Shown here: one piece after another, positions 46,701 through 57,684 of the stretch
Position numbering within the stretch: the first letter of the stretch is position 1
Layout: every line of letters starts with the position of its first letter
From: Andrena cerasifolii
Lineage: Eukaryota > Arthropoda > Insecta > Hymenoptera > Andrenidae
Reading direction: 5' to 3'
DNA: 64,000 nucleotides
NCBI RefSeq assembly: GCF_050908995.1
Contig: NC_135119.1
Span: 19,063,001 to 19,127,000 of the forward strand
Made by a program: the position numbers and the translations under genes
The notes under the pieces: generated by a model
Databases searched by the model: none
What the model was told of the DNA's origin: nothing
Seen by the model: only the letters and a program-made list of their open reading frames with translations

Positions 46701-49700
46701 AAAGTTCCCGGACTCTGAGTCCAATAATTTATTGTGGTGGAATTAATATACCTGAGAATGATTCTTTTGCAGTAGATGCTGCAAGTGTCCACTGTTTTGT
46801 TGAAGCCATAAGCTCGCCCCATCCGATCGCAATAAATTTTATTTATTAAACTCAAACTTCGGGAACTTTTGATGTATGATTTCGATTTTAACACTTGAAA
46901 CCCAGTGTCCAAATTTTTAGTCCAAGTTCCTTTCGACCACCACTGTTGATGATTTAATGCACATATCGACGGTTTAGTGTAGAAATATTGCATGTCCACT
47001 TTTAGCGTTTCTAAGAAAAATAGGTTTAAATTTGCAATGGTACAAAAATATTATTTTTGACAAATTTATGAAATAGATATAAATGTGATTTTTTATACAG
47101 CACTAGCAAAGTACCCCACGCTTCGCTTCGGGCCTAAGAGATATTAAGGACTCCATGAAAACACAGTTTACCCCTTTTCACCCCCTTAGGGGTTGATTAG
47201 TGAAAAATCCTGAAATTGATTTTTAGGGATTTGTGTGGGCAATCTTTGTGAGTAAGAATCAAGTTGATATCTAATTGGGCCTAAGAGATATTAAGGAATC
47301 CGAGAAAATATATTTTACTCCTCTTCACCCCCTTGGGGGTTGATTAGTGAAAAATCCTGAAATTGATTTTTAGGGATTTGTGAGGGCAATCTTTGTGAGT
47401 AAGAATCAAGTTGATATCTAATCGGGCCTAAGAGATCAGAGATTAAGGAATTCGAGAAAATATATTTTACCCCTTTTCACCCCCTTGGCGGTTGATTAGT
47501 GCAAAATCCTGAAATTGATTTTCAGGTATTTGTGTGGGCAATCTTTGTGAGTAAGAACCAAGTTGATACCTAATCGAGCCTAAGAGATATTAAGGAATCC
47601 GAGAAAATATATTTTATCCCTTTTCACCCCCTTGAGAGTGGAATTTTCAAAAATCCTTCCTTAGTGGGAAACCGTCATGAAAACAATATACCTTCCAATT
47701 TTCACATTCCTAGGTTAAACGATTTGAGCTTGGCGCTGATGAGTCAGTCAATCAGTCAGGACTTCTTCTTTTATATGTATAGATAAAGAAACAGTGAAGG
47801 CATTTCTTCCATATAAAACCTGAAATTTCACAAAAGTGGACATACAATATTTGTGCATTAAGCCATCGATATTATAAAGAATTTCGAACACCTGATTGTC
47901 AGGTGTGCAATGGCAGAATGCGTCCGTCGATAGAATCTCTTGCAAGGGCTCCGATAGTACCGCGTTCAAGTATGAATAAACAGCGCTGAAGAAGGGGTAA
48001 CGGCATTACAGAAATAGAGTATGGATAGAGCAGTAATTGGTGATAACTGCGCCGCTTTGTACACTCACAGAGCTGTACTATAAAATGGCGCACGATCGAC
48101 GCTCGGGTAGTATAGTAAATGGTACGATCTGCGACCAATTGAATATTGCTTCTGGCACGTGTGTACGGTTGAGTCGATTAAAAGCTGCAACGTGACGCTC
48201 AGAAACAAACGTACACTGTGCTTCTCGATCGCATGTCCACTGTCAGCTAAAGTAGCGATGAAAAAGAGTGAAACGGGGCTCTGATTGTGTGGGGGTAGGT
48301 ACGAACGAAACAAGGGTAGCCGAAAAATTCAGGAGAAACTAAACGTTATTCTATGATAGAACTATCTGCCAGCTCTTTAACATTTCCTCTACGAGAGCTG
48401 TGCCTTTTTAAACCGACATACCTTGCAAAGATTAAAAAGAAATCCAACTTTAATAAGGGATGCTCAGGACGCAACGATATTTATAGTCATCTAGTTTGCC
48501 ATTTCTTTCCTTACTGTCCTAATCCATGTTTGTAGTCGAGACTCGTTTTCAATCGTGTAACACTTTAACTGTGTGTAGGTTACTCCAGTTCATTTTATTT
48601 GCATCAGTTTTAGTTTACTTCTTGTTTTCATGTAGTTAATGGTTACTCCAGATATTTACTAGTAGCTTAAAGTTCCCGGCACTGCCCGGGTTATATATAT
48701 TTTTTTGGTGAAGGGGAGGGAGTTTTTAAAAAGATTTCTTAGCGAGCACTTAGGGGCTAAGAGGAATCTACCTAGCTTTCATGGACATAGGATCAATGGT
48801 ACCAGAGAAATCGTGATGAGTCAGTGAGTGAGTGAGTGGCATTCGGATTTTATACATACAGATTATTTAAAAAAAAAAATAAAAACGTTAAAACCTTCTT
48901 CTTGTCAAGACGAGGAAAGTGCTGTGACACTTGTAAATGCAGCTAATATTTAGCGTGACAGCGCTAATATTTACGTGAGAAAACGTATTTCAAAGTAGGT
49001 ACTTAAGCAATTTCAAATTTATGCAATTTATTATTTATTACATTTATTCATTTACTATTACTCATCTATATGCAGTGGCGCACCCACAGGGGAGGGGGGA
49101 GAGGCAAGGGCCCTGTCAACCCCCCAATAAAGTGGCGTTGTAAATAGAAAAGAAAACTGGATTTCATTCTTCAAATAAACTTTTATAAGATGCTTCGTTA
49201 AATTCTGTACGAGCAATAAACGCGCAATAATACTAATAATATGCTCGCATAGAATTTAAAACGCAAACGTCAAACGTCCCGGATTCGATCGACCATTTTG
49301 AAACGCACATTTCACAGAAGAATATCCGCGGAACACTGTGCCGCCACATTTTTCATACCGTATCGCTTTACCTTTTATGCATTCGTGATTGCCAGGCAAT
49401 CAACCAAGCCCGTATGTTTGCGCGGCTAACAGAATGCGCATTGATGTCCTCGATGCTGCGTGCATTTCTACAATATCAATTAGCTTTACCCTCGGAGCAT
49501 CGAAACGAAGGGGCAAAAACTGTAGCTGATTTGCGCAACAGCAACAGGGCCCCCGAAAGCTGTCCAGCAATAAGCAAACTCTCCCGGAGCTAATCTCCGC
49601 GCGATATCGTTTCGAGAATTAGCAACTGATTCGACCGAGTGGAATTCGATCGGCGTACTTTTCCCCGCGCACGGCGAGCGTTGCTTTCCCAAATGATCAG

Positions 49701-52664
49701 CCGAGTCCTAGCCCCGGAGGGCACGGTCTCGAGTCATCCCCCGTGTCGCGCATCTACTCGTAACCTTCGCCGTAAGTTCCTCGTCTCTCTGGCCAAGATG
49801 GCTCCGCTCGGTAGGAAGGGCTAACGAAGTTAGTAGACATCTCCTTGGCAGCCGGGAAGAAGGGTGGCCGGAGGGGTGGAAAGCACGTAGAAGATGAGAC
49901 CGCCTCGTCGTCTAGAGACTCCGACGGATACCGTCTAAGGAACCCGAGGAGAGTTACGGCGCCCCTCGACCCTCCCCTACCCCTTCGGCCTTTCGTTGCT
50001 TCCACGAACCACCCCCCCTCGGCCTTGCTCCCAGCACCCCCTCTCCCCTTTCTTACCTCTTGTCTTCTCGATTCGGTCTTCGAGAAAATTAGTCAATTAT
50101 CGGCTAAGTGCTCGGCCAGACCTACATTCGTGATTGCTCGCCGCACCGAGGCCTGCCGAGGACCCGCGCTTGTATATCGGCATAGATCCGACCCAATTCA
50201 ATCGGCGGATTTCACGGTCCACTCCGGAACAGATCCTTCGAATGCGGATTCATTTGCTACTCCGGCTGATCTGTTAATGAGGCGCCCCGGGGGTGGGATT
50301 GCGGCTCGCAATGGCGGGCAAAGGAACGTTGGAAAGCGATGTGCAGATTTAGTAACGGAGTGTGAGTGAGATGGGAATCGAGGAAGAAAGAATGGGGGAT
50401 GAAGAAGTTTTGCCCGCAGGTGTTCGAAGGGCTGGAACTTTACGTGTTAGGAGGAAGTTTAAACTGAATTTTATGTAGAGAGGAGGCGTATGGGTTTTAG
50501 GAGAGACAATTATGCTGGATAATAGAGCTGAATTTCTAGGACGAAGGGTCAGGATTTCCCACTTGCTCCGGAATCTCCAGATAAGATTCAATTTAAAGTT
50601 CCCCGTCCCGCTTGCAGAGCTATTAAAATTCTGTCGACCTAGGTATCTGTAATTTCGACGTGTAACTGGAGGCGTGCATTCTGGTTTACTCTGCGGTAAA
50701 ATTTCCCTCGTTCCCCGTTGCTTTTGCGCTGCTCGTTACACGGGACGTTCAAGCTCGAAATTATTGCAACTTCTGGGTATTGATCACAGAGTTCGACAGC
50801 CATCTGGACTTGCAACGTTCAATAGCTGTCTCTTATAGGTTCTCGTGCCCTGAAAACGAAACCGCAAACCGTTTGTCGCCATCACCCTCAGTTTTTGAGA
50901 AATTCGATTTTGAAAAAAAAAATGCCAATTTTCAACTTTGAACATCTTTTGCGTCGAAACGGTAATAGTTATTCGGTTGCTCTTTGCGTCAAATTATTCT
51001 ATGAACTCTCCCGAATACAATGATATAAGTTATTATTGCATTATGAATATTTATATATGTTTAAACAATGACTGAAGAGAATAGGACACCCGAAATGCAC
51101 CAATTTTTGAAGATATTTTTCAATTTATTTCCAAAATTAAGGGTCTAGGAGGAAATGTGACTATTCCACGCGATGCAGCAGACATTTTTCCTTCGGAAAG
51201 CATCAACAGAAGTGGTAAGTCACGTTTTGTTTTCAATACAGAAGCGAAATAGTTTGGCAAAATATGCGGCGCCGACAGTGGTAGTCAATGGCGGCGCGCG
51301 ATCCACTGCCGCTCAGCGTAACGCAATCGCTTAACGCGCGTGACTATCACTGTCGACGCCGCATATTTTGCCAAACTATTTCGCTTCTGTATTGAAAACA
51401 AAACGTGACTTATCACTTCTGTTGATGCTCTCCGAAGGAAAAATGTCTGCTGCATCGCGTGGAATGGTCAGATTTTCTCCTGGACCCTTAATTTTGGAAA
51501 TAAAGCGAAAGAAATCTTTAAAAATGGGTGCATTTCGGGTGTCCTTTTCCCTTTGATCGTTGTTTAAACATATTTAAATGCTCATAATGCAATAATAACT
51601 TATATCGTTGCATTCGGGAGGGTTTATAGAATAATTTGACGCAACGAGCAACCGAATAACTACTACCGTTTCGACGCAAAAGATGTTCAAATTTGAAAAT
51701 TTGCAGTTATTTTAAAAATTCAATTTCTCAAAAACTGAGGGTGATGGCGACAAACGGTTTGCGGATTCGTTTGCAGGTCACGGAAACCTATAAGAGACAG
51801 CTATTGAATGTTACAACTCCGAAGAAAAAGTCAAATTTTGTTGGACTGTGTTATGGGCGCTTAAAACAGTAGAAATATGGATGAGAATATATCCAAGCAG
51901 ATTAGGCACACAGAGTTCACGCAAGTTTAAAAATCGAGAAGCTTAAACATCCCTAATAGGTAATTAAAAAACAAATATGCAGACCAATGTGCACAGAAAT
52001 GAGGAAACACAGAAATTAACCCTTAACTGGTATCTTGGGGTCGCTCATGACCCCAGGCACGCAAAGTTCGCTGCAAAATTTTTGGTTGCCTAAGTTTGTA
52101 AACTGTTTTTCTAATTAATTTCATAATAATAGTTTAACTTTCTAGGTTTCTATTATTTTACAGATTACCTAAGAACAAAATATTCATAGAGGTTGATTCA
52201 GGGTCGACTTTACAAATTTCTGTGTCCTTTTTTATTTTGAGTCTGCCACCCCAGTATACCAGCCACGTTTGCCGAAAACAGTATACCAGTTAAGGGTTTA
52301 AAATAAACGTACCTATCGGAATATTTCGAAGTAGATTAGAGGAAAGAATAAATCTTAAGGTCGCGAGCCTCCCGAAATAACAATTAACGAAGCTGCGACG
52401 CAATTGTTCACAGAACGGCCAGTGGACTTCTCGCTGAGCGGGGGCCGAGAGTCACGAGCGAGCAGCGACGCTGCAGTGGACTCCGACGACGACGAAATCG
52501 ACGTCCTCGGCGACGAGACACCGTCGCCGACGCGAGCGGCCAACATCCACGTCTCCAGACGCGGTGGCTCGCCAACGAGTTTTCATCAGATGACGCACCC
52601 CCATTCGGTCACCCTGTCTCATCAACCGCAACACGGGCAAACCATCCAACGCCAACATCGCTGA
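40788..52664 (+). CDS. bsh: Brain-specific homeobox protein (bsh/BSX)
   Basis: Three exons join in phase: 40788-41126, 41597-41849 and 52414-52664, giving 280 aa. Bsh/BSX is a homeodomain transcription factor that specifies neuron types, in flies notably in the optic lobe. The homeodomain is about residues 108-167: CRRRKART then VFSDQQLAGLE, QRYLSTPERVELA and KTWFQNRRMKHKKQLRK, with Gln50 and Asn51 at 157-158. These stretches are near identical to the BSX class. Residues 24-30 (FLIEDIL) fit the FxIxxIL engrailed-homology-1 pattern that recruits Groucho. A His/Gln-rich stretch covers about 40-65. After the homeodomain come a Ser/Asn/Gln-rich linker, ERPVDFSL, and an acidic DSDDDEID run. The first intron splits the homeodomain after its sixth residue. 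The second intron is 10.6 kb and full of transposons. The start is the first ATG of the open exon. Confidence 0.95.
42893..43894. mobile_element. 1-kb foldback element in bsh intron 2
   Basis: Arms of about 200 bp are inverted copies. The left begins AGGCCGCGACATCTGGGACA and the right ends with its near complement. Inner arm ends match around AGAAGCGGTAGCGAAGTTCA and GGCGCGTGTA. No clear target duplication. A hAT-like element is inserted in its centre (43155-43557). Confidence 0.75.
43155..43557. mobile_element. Nested hAT-like element with 8-bp duplication and internal 37-bp tandem repeats
   Basis: Inverted termini begin TAGGGATTGCA at both ends and continue through GGTAAATCGGT. Perfect 8-bp duplications GTTTTATT lie at 43147-43154 and 43558-43565, as for hAT transposons. 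The interior (about 43275-43460) is a tandem array of a 37-bp unit, TTTACCGGTAATTTGATnAA followed by TTACGTATTTCTCGATA, about five copies with increasing divergence. No coding capacity. Confidence 0.88.
44106..44291 (+). mobile_element. Short Helitron-like element in bsh intron 2
   Basis: Begins A|TC (a second possible start is TCCCTACTAATACC at 44114) and ends with hairpin CCCGGGGAAGCCGGG followed by CTGG|T. The 5' TC, a 3' hairpin then CTRR, and insertion between A and T are Helitron traits. No RepHel protein. Left end uncertain by 8 bp. Confidence 0.6.
45028..45704. mobile_element. TTAA-bounded foldback element in bsh intron 2
   Basis: TTAA at 45024-45027 and 45705-45708 bracket 677 bp with long inverted arms. 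Left end ACGGGGGACCCCAGCCTGAA; right end inverted GGGGCGACCCCACCCTGAA. Arms stay paired for about 300 bp, including GACAAACTTAGGGATT and TGATTGAAxCATCTGAGA-like blocks. No coding capacity. Confidence 0.78.
46147..46438. mobile_element. Probable old hAT-like fragment
   Basis: Starts CAGGGGTGG and ends CGATCCTG, consistent with CAG...CTG termini. The interior GTCAAGTAGGCTGCAGCC and GGGCGGCAG blocks resemble repeat consensus DNA. Flanking 8-mers match at only five of eight bases, so the boundaries are tentative. Confidence 0.35.
46699..46871. mobile_element. Small inverted-repeat element, 173 bp
   Basis: CAAAAGTTCCCGGACTCTGAG at the left is matched, inverted, by CAAAAGTTCCCGAAGTTTGAG at the right, followed on both sides by AATA-rich sequence. 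No target duplication was defined. It lies just left of a Helitron in bsh intron 2. Confidence 0.5.
47103..47783 (-). mobile_element. Helitron-like element with internal tandem repeats
   Basis: On the minus strand it starts A|TCTATACATATAAAAG, continues with a GACTGATTGACTGACTCATC block, and ends with a short CCCGAAGC-type hairpin and CTAG|T. These are Helitron ends with A/T insertion. The interior (about 47130-47650) contains three to four tandem copies of a unit of about 150 bp, each including CCTAAGAGATATTAAGGA and TTTTCACCCCCTTG. No coding capacity. The copies are close in sequence, which suggests recent internal duplication. Confidence 0.75.
48659..48862 (-). mobile_element. Short Helitron-like element, 204 bp
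   Basis: On the minus strand it begins A|TCTGTATGTATAAAATCC, followed by CACTCACTCACTCACTGACTC. It ends with hairpin CCCGGGCAGTGCCGGG, then AACTTTAAGCTACTAG|T. The start and end rules and the A/T target match Helitrons, and the TGACTCATCA block is shared with the element at 47103-47783, so they belong to related families. Confidence 0.75.
50806..51820. repeat. 1-kb palindrome in bsh intron 2
   Basis: Arms of nearly 500 bp are inverted copies, starting GGACTTGCAACGTTCAATAG and ending with the near complement. Matched inner blocks include CCATCACCCTCAGTTTTTGA, GATGCAGCAGACATTTTTCC and ACAAAACGTGACTTA-type sequence near the centre at 51300. Flanks show no clear duplication. No coding capacity. 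The arms are highly similar, so it could form a cruciform or long hairpin RNA. Confidence 0.85.
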
Positions 52665-54355
52665 AATGAAGCCCTCCGAGCGTCCTCCTCTTTCGACGAT
52701 CGCACGGCCAACTTAACCGAAGGATGCATCCGAACGTCCACTCAGGAACGGCAAAGTTGAAGGGTCTTCGACCGGACACTTGCAAGATCCGCGGAGGGAA
52801 GAAGCATTCCGCTTATTTCGCTTCAACGAAGGACGAAACGCAGGAAGAAGCGTCAGAGAGCCATTTGCATTGCGTCGAGGACTCTAGGGATGAGATTGTT
52901 GTGAACAAATTCAGGATTACGGAAATTCTTTGTGCAATCGAAGGCCTTTACGTTCGTGGTTTATTAGTGACTTTCGTGCGGAGACAAAAACGGGAGCGTG
53001 TTCTTTAAAGGTTTCCGGAGATCACTAGACACTTGCTTAGGAAGGGATGGTTCCTTGAGGTTTGAACATTCGAAGGGACGTCGCCCCCCGCTGCAAGGTA
53101 AATCCTAGTAACCTTTTAAACAGCAAAAGTGCAAGGGAAACGCGCGCCCTTCTTTTCTTTCATTGCCAAAGAATCAGTGGTCGGTGAAGCGACGACGAAG
53201 ACAGTGTCGATCCCGATTTCAGTGTCAGAAGACTCTCGTGGTTGGACCAGTGACGATGCTATTGAGAAGACGAAGGGGAACGGTGTAAAATAAGAGAATT
53301 GCCAGAGACTGTGCAAGCGAGGAAAAGGAATGTAGAAAGTGTAAACGTGTAAATGACTCGGGTAATCGATCTCTCGCGACACTTTTTATAGCAAAAGAAA
53401 AACGCCGTAATAAAAGCTAGTCGGTTACGTGTCACTTTTTATAGCGAAGTAGACAGTTAGCTTGTGGTTCAAGTTGGGATTAAAATGTCACGATGTAACG
53501 CGGTGTGTTCTCTTTTACCTTCCTTCGTTCGTCTCGTTCACTAAATAGATAATAAAAATAATAATAATTCACACCGGATAATAATTTCGGTGAAATTTAT
53601 CACATAATAATAGCATTTGTTCCTGACAGTACGATATCATAAATTTTAGATTCAAATCTTTTTATATTTCGCGATTTTCTATTCCCTTTTTTTAAGTCAA
53701 CGGAAGACTCCTTGTAGAAAGCACTGTAAGTGCTAAAAATCAAATTTTATAGTATAGTGTTAACATCGGCACGTAGAACATATATTTTTATTTAATTCTG
53801 GCAGTTACAGTGTTTTCTACAAGGACTTTTCAATTCTATCAACTTTCACTATTCACTGTGAAAATTAATTACGAAAGGAACGTCGAGTAGTCGTGGCACA
53901 TTTTTACGTTGTAGATATCCATTGTCGGCAGAGAAGCATCTCGATTGACATTTTATGGCGTCTCGGTTCAGGAACGACCGCCGAGCCTTTCGCGCAACAT
54001 TACCATCCCGCTAATTGGCAACGTGACATTTTCCTGCCGGTCGTTTGGGGCACTACGGAGGCTCGAATTCGTTCGCGAGTCAGAGAAAGGCAGGCAATTA
54101 ATCTCGGCTTAATTTCGACGCAACTGGAAGGAACGACCCTTTCAGCTGTTGAGTCGTGAATCATACGGCCATCGAGTCAAACTTTCTTGCAACGTCCCTG
54201 ATAATTTCCATTGCGATTCAAACGGTGTATACACACTTACGTAATCCAAGAACTATACAGTAGTTCCAATATAAACAGCATTTACCATACTTTTTTTGTT
54301 CATCTAATCCTCTGGATTATGTGAAATCTCCTGAAGCTAATTTGTTTAAACTTAG
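52665..54355. other. bsh 3' UTR and flank
   Basis: Non-coding after the bsh stop. An AATAAA at 53551-53556 could be a polyadenylation signal about 890 bp downstream. A short MITE lies at 53705-53828. Open frames here have no recognisable similarity. Confidence 0.4.
53705..53828. mobile_element. Short MITE, about 124 bp
   Basis: Inverted termini of about 20 bp: GACTCCTTGTAGAAAGCACT at the left and, inverted, AGTCCTTGTAGAAAACACTG at the right. A second, more decayed copy is at about 38644-38755. Target duplication not defined. No coding capacity. Confidence 0.65.
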
Positions 54356-54437
54356 CATATCATATAGCGTATCATAGCATAGGATAGCATAGCATAGCAT
54401 AGCATAGCATAGTATAGAATAGCATAGCATAGCTTAG
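54356..54437. repeat. (AGCAT)n pentanucleotide microsatellite
   Basis: About 80 bp of five-base units AGCAT with a few substituted units (AGTAT, AGAAT, AGCTT), directly left of a TTAA-bounded element. Confidence 0.9.
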
Positions 54438-54461
54438 CTTCCAGGTGGATCGCCCGCTTAA

Positions 54462-55194
54462 GGGGAGGTTTCGGTCTAGAGCCCAAAAAAATAGGTGATC
54501 TTTAGGAATTAATTAAAGGAAAACTACTGTATATAATTTAATGGAACGTTTTGCATTGTATTAAGGATGTCTTAAATTATAAAAATATATTTTTTGTTTT
54601 ATAATTAATCATTACAGACGGCACTGGGGAGTCGTTAAAGTCAAGGCGTCAAAAAATTGATCAAAATCGGTGGGACCTGTATCCCCAAAAGTTATTATCC
54701 GATTCGACTGAAACTTTTTTTATTTTCAGGAATATACTTCTGGCTAGGGGGAGAACCAGAAAAAAAATGCAAAATTGACATTTTTTAAGAAAATAACTAC
54801 ACTTGAAGTTTGAAATCACTTTTTCCCTATATTTTTCACCCTTTCAACGCCTTTGAAAATTATACATTTTAAATTTTTTGTATTTTTTCTGGTTTTCTTC
54901 CTAGCCAGAAGTATATTCTTCAAAATAAAAAAAGTTTCAGTCGAATCGGATAATAACTTTTGGAGATACAGGTCCCACCGTTTTGAGAACACTGTTTCGA
55001 GAAAAACGCGTTTAAAGTTTTACGTGAGTGCCGAGTGGCCGGGTGTTACCCCTGCATTTGCCGCTACTCAAAAGCCTATAACTTCGGGAATTTTACGAAT
55101 TTCAACAAATCCTTTTAAACACGTATTCCTAAAAGATTGAACATTCGAAAAATGAACTAAAGAAAAAAATCGACTTTTAGACCGGAACCTCCCC
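54462..55194. mobile_element. TTAA-bounded foldback element, family member 1
   Basis: TTAA at 54458-54461 and 55195-55198 bracket 733 bp. Left end GGGGAGGTTTCGGTCTAGAG; right end inverted GGGGAGGTTCCGGTCTAAAA. An internal inner palindrome includes AAAAGTTTCAGTCGAATCGG and its complement. The element at 61557-62281 is a second copy of this family, with matching GGTTCCGGTCTA-type ends and interior. No coding capacity. Confidence 0.8.
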
Positions 55195-55198
55195 TTAA

Positions 55199-56378
55199 GA
55201 AGACGAGAGCACAGAGTATGAAAGACAGTACAGATCTCCCACGGAACTGACATGTGCATAGATCCTTTCAGAATGGAGCAGTTCCCACTTGCCCGCATTA
55301 TTTACTGACACAGAAACAAAGAGACAATTCACTCTGAACCGCCCCGGCACTGACATGTCTGCTTAGACCTTCCTCGTTCTGAGGAAAAATTCCAAGTTGA
55401 AGAGGGTGTTAACCACAGACATTTGCTTCGTTTACTTCCTAACCAGACGTATGTACCCTACTAATAATCTCGCAGAACCTAACCGAAGACCAATTACGTC
55501 GGGGGTGGCCGAGTCAGGCTCGTACGTTAGGCGTTCGAACGTTTAAAATCGACGTCGACGAGGGACAACGTACTGCGCGGACGTCTTTGCTACCTGTTGC
55601 CGAAGGTTAGGAGCAGAGCCGAGGTATCGTGTCTGGAAAGAAAGGGATATTGCGAGCTGACAGGCAGAGCAGCGTTTTCGGCTGAAGCACGGCCATAGGC
55701 GGAGCCTGCGGAGCACGTCGTGCTTCCAGTTGGGGTGAATCCTAATACCCAGATAATGGGAAGTAATTGCGAGGGATCAGAACGAGCGGAGCCACTCTCT
55801 CTCCGGGCTCAGGAGCGTGTATAGGAGAGAGGGTGGAGGTGTCAGCGTTCTCATCCCCCTTGCGGCGCTCGAGATCCGTGGGGGTGGATGAAAAGGACGG
55901 TTCAACGGACGCGCGTACGCATCCACCCACACAGCTGCACGCACTCGCTGGCCCGGGGGAGGGAGGAGGCAAGGGTGACTGAGAGGGACGGAGGTCTATA
56001 ATCATATTATCGAGGCAAAATCACGGCGCACATTCTCAAATGCACGACGTATGACGGTGTTTTGCGACGAAAAACGTGGACGCGCATCCTTCCACGTTCC
56101 ATGCGCGGCCGCGGTTCTATTGCCATCGAGATCGCTGGGTCGAGGATGCTTCGGGGTGCATTCAGAGCGACGCCAAGGAAAAATGAAAATAGCCCGCTGC
56201 TGTTTGCGGGTAGATGACGTTTCGTGGGGTAGGGAAATGTGCGATTAACGAGGTCCTAGGTAAGTGGCTCACCTCGGTGGCGCACGCAGGATTTAATCTT
56301 GGGGGAGCCGACTTCAATGGATATAAATATTTATAGACCAAATTCGAGAAGATTCGTTAGGTGATTGGAAAAAATTAT
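55199..56378. other. Non-coding, CpG-rich, no gene seen
   Basis: Contains a CpG-rich patch at about 55500-56250 with open frames that lack homology. A GGTGGCGCACGCAGGATTT stretch near 56278 resembles the start of a repeat also seen at 49074, but no complete element could be delimited. Confidence 0.35.
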
Positions 56379-56382
56379 TTAA

Positions 56383-57272
56383 GGGCATCCGCCGGTCAAA
56401 AATCGATTTTTTTTATATTTTCATTCAACAATATCTGAAGAATGTTCAGTTAAAATTTTGGATCGAAATTCCTGACGGTACAGATTTTATAGGCAGTTCA
56501 GGGGGATCAACAGTGTGACGGTCTTAAAAATAGGTGTTTTTTGAAGATGCATTGTGACGCAGGTGTAATAGGCAGAAATGTGATTTTTCTTTTAATTAAT
56601 AATACGTTTGTTCGTCTAGAAAAAGAAGCAATTTTTGTTTTAATCGAATAAACGCGTGGAAATTAGGGCGCTCACGGGCAAGTCCCCGTCACTAGACGAA
56701 CGCGCTCGGCGTCAAACTTTAAGTAGATTTTTCTCGAAACAATTTTTCACGCACTATCGCCACGATAAAAAATGCAATTCTTCACCGAATCTAAAAATTC
56801 AAACGGAATTCTACTCGTAATTGCACTGACTTCCGCGCTACCCTCTATTGCGAATTTTCATACACTCAATTGTTTTTTACGAAATATTTTTGTGCGAAAA
56901 AACTCATGTTTCAGGGACCATATCGTTTAAACATTTGGCTATAATCGCTCAGTTGTTTGTTAACACTGCCTGAGGGTGGTACGATAACCACGCACGTGTA
57001 ATTAAGGAATAACTTTGGTTTTTGAATTTTTGATTATCCTGTCTAAAGTTATCGTGACGATAGTGCAGACCAGTTTTTTTTTACAACGCTGCAGCACGCA
57101 GTGCATATCAGAGGCAGGAGTGGGCAAAAATGAAATAAAAAAATTGTTTTATGCTCTACGTTTGTAGCAGAATAAAGTGCAAAAACTTTTAGACCCATAC
57201 ATTGTATACTTTTTTCTAAAAAAAATCGTAAAAGTCGCCTATGTTTTCGCGCGATTTGATCGGCGGATGCTG
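56383..57272. mobile_element. TTAA-bounded inverted-repeat element, 890 bp
   Basis: TTAA at 56379-56382 and 57273-57276. Left end GGGCATCCGCCGGTCAAA; right end inverted CAGCATCCGCCGATCAAA, followed on both sides by TCG-containing sequence. The interior is not obviously palindromic. The right TTAA is shared with the next element. Confidence 0.7.
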
Positions 57273-57276
57273 TTAA

Positions 57277-57680
57277 GGGGTTATACCTAGTCAGGCGGCC
57301 GAAAAGAGGCGAATATATGTGAATTTTTTTTGAAGAAGCGAATGCGTATATTTTTACACAACTTTTTGCGCTTAAAAGGGCAACATTTAAAGAACATTTG
57401 GTAATTTTTTCGTAGAAAAATATTTACGTTTATAATAAAGTAGCAAGCGACATCCAAGAAGCCTTTTTAAAAATTTGCTTTTGCGGTTAGCAGAAACATA
57501 TTAATGCCGGTTGTTACTTTATTATAAACGTAAATATTTTTCTACGAAAAAATTACCCAATGTTCTTTAAATGTTGCTGTTTTAAACGCAAAAGGTTTTG
57601 TAAGAATATATTCTTCCACTTCTTCAAAAAAAATTCACAAATATTCGCCTCTTTTCGGCTGCCTGACTAGGTATAACCCC
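57277..57680. mobile_element. TTAA-bounded foldback element, second copy of the LRR-intron family
   Basis: TTAA at 57273-57276 and 57681-57684. Termini GGGGTTATACCTAGTCAGGC at both ends. Arms of about 190 bp pair closely. The same terminal and arm sequence makes up the element at 31384-32099. This copy is 404 bp, about 300 bp shorter, having lost central sequence. Confidence 0.82.
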
Positions 57681-57684
57681 TTAA

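Noticed and set aside
46637..46999. 120-codon minus-strand frame between repeats in bsh intron 2
   Set aside because: Overlaps a small inverted-repeat element and an arm of the repeat flanking the Helitron; no similarity to a transposase recognised.
49074..49135. CAGTGGCGCACCC start resembling a transposon end in bsh intron 2
   Set aside because: No matching inverted end or target duplication could be found nearby, so no element can be delimited.
49845..50369. 174-codon plus-strand frame in bsh intron 2
   Set aside because: Pro/Arg/Ser-rich translation without similarity in a CpG-rich patch; lies within the bsh intron without splice evidence.
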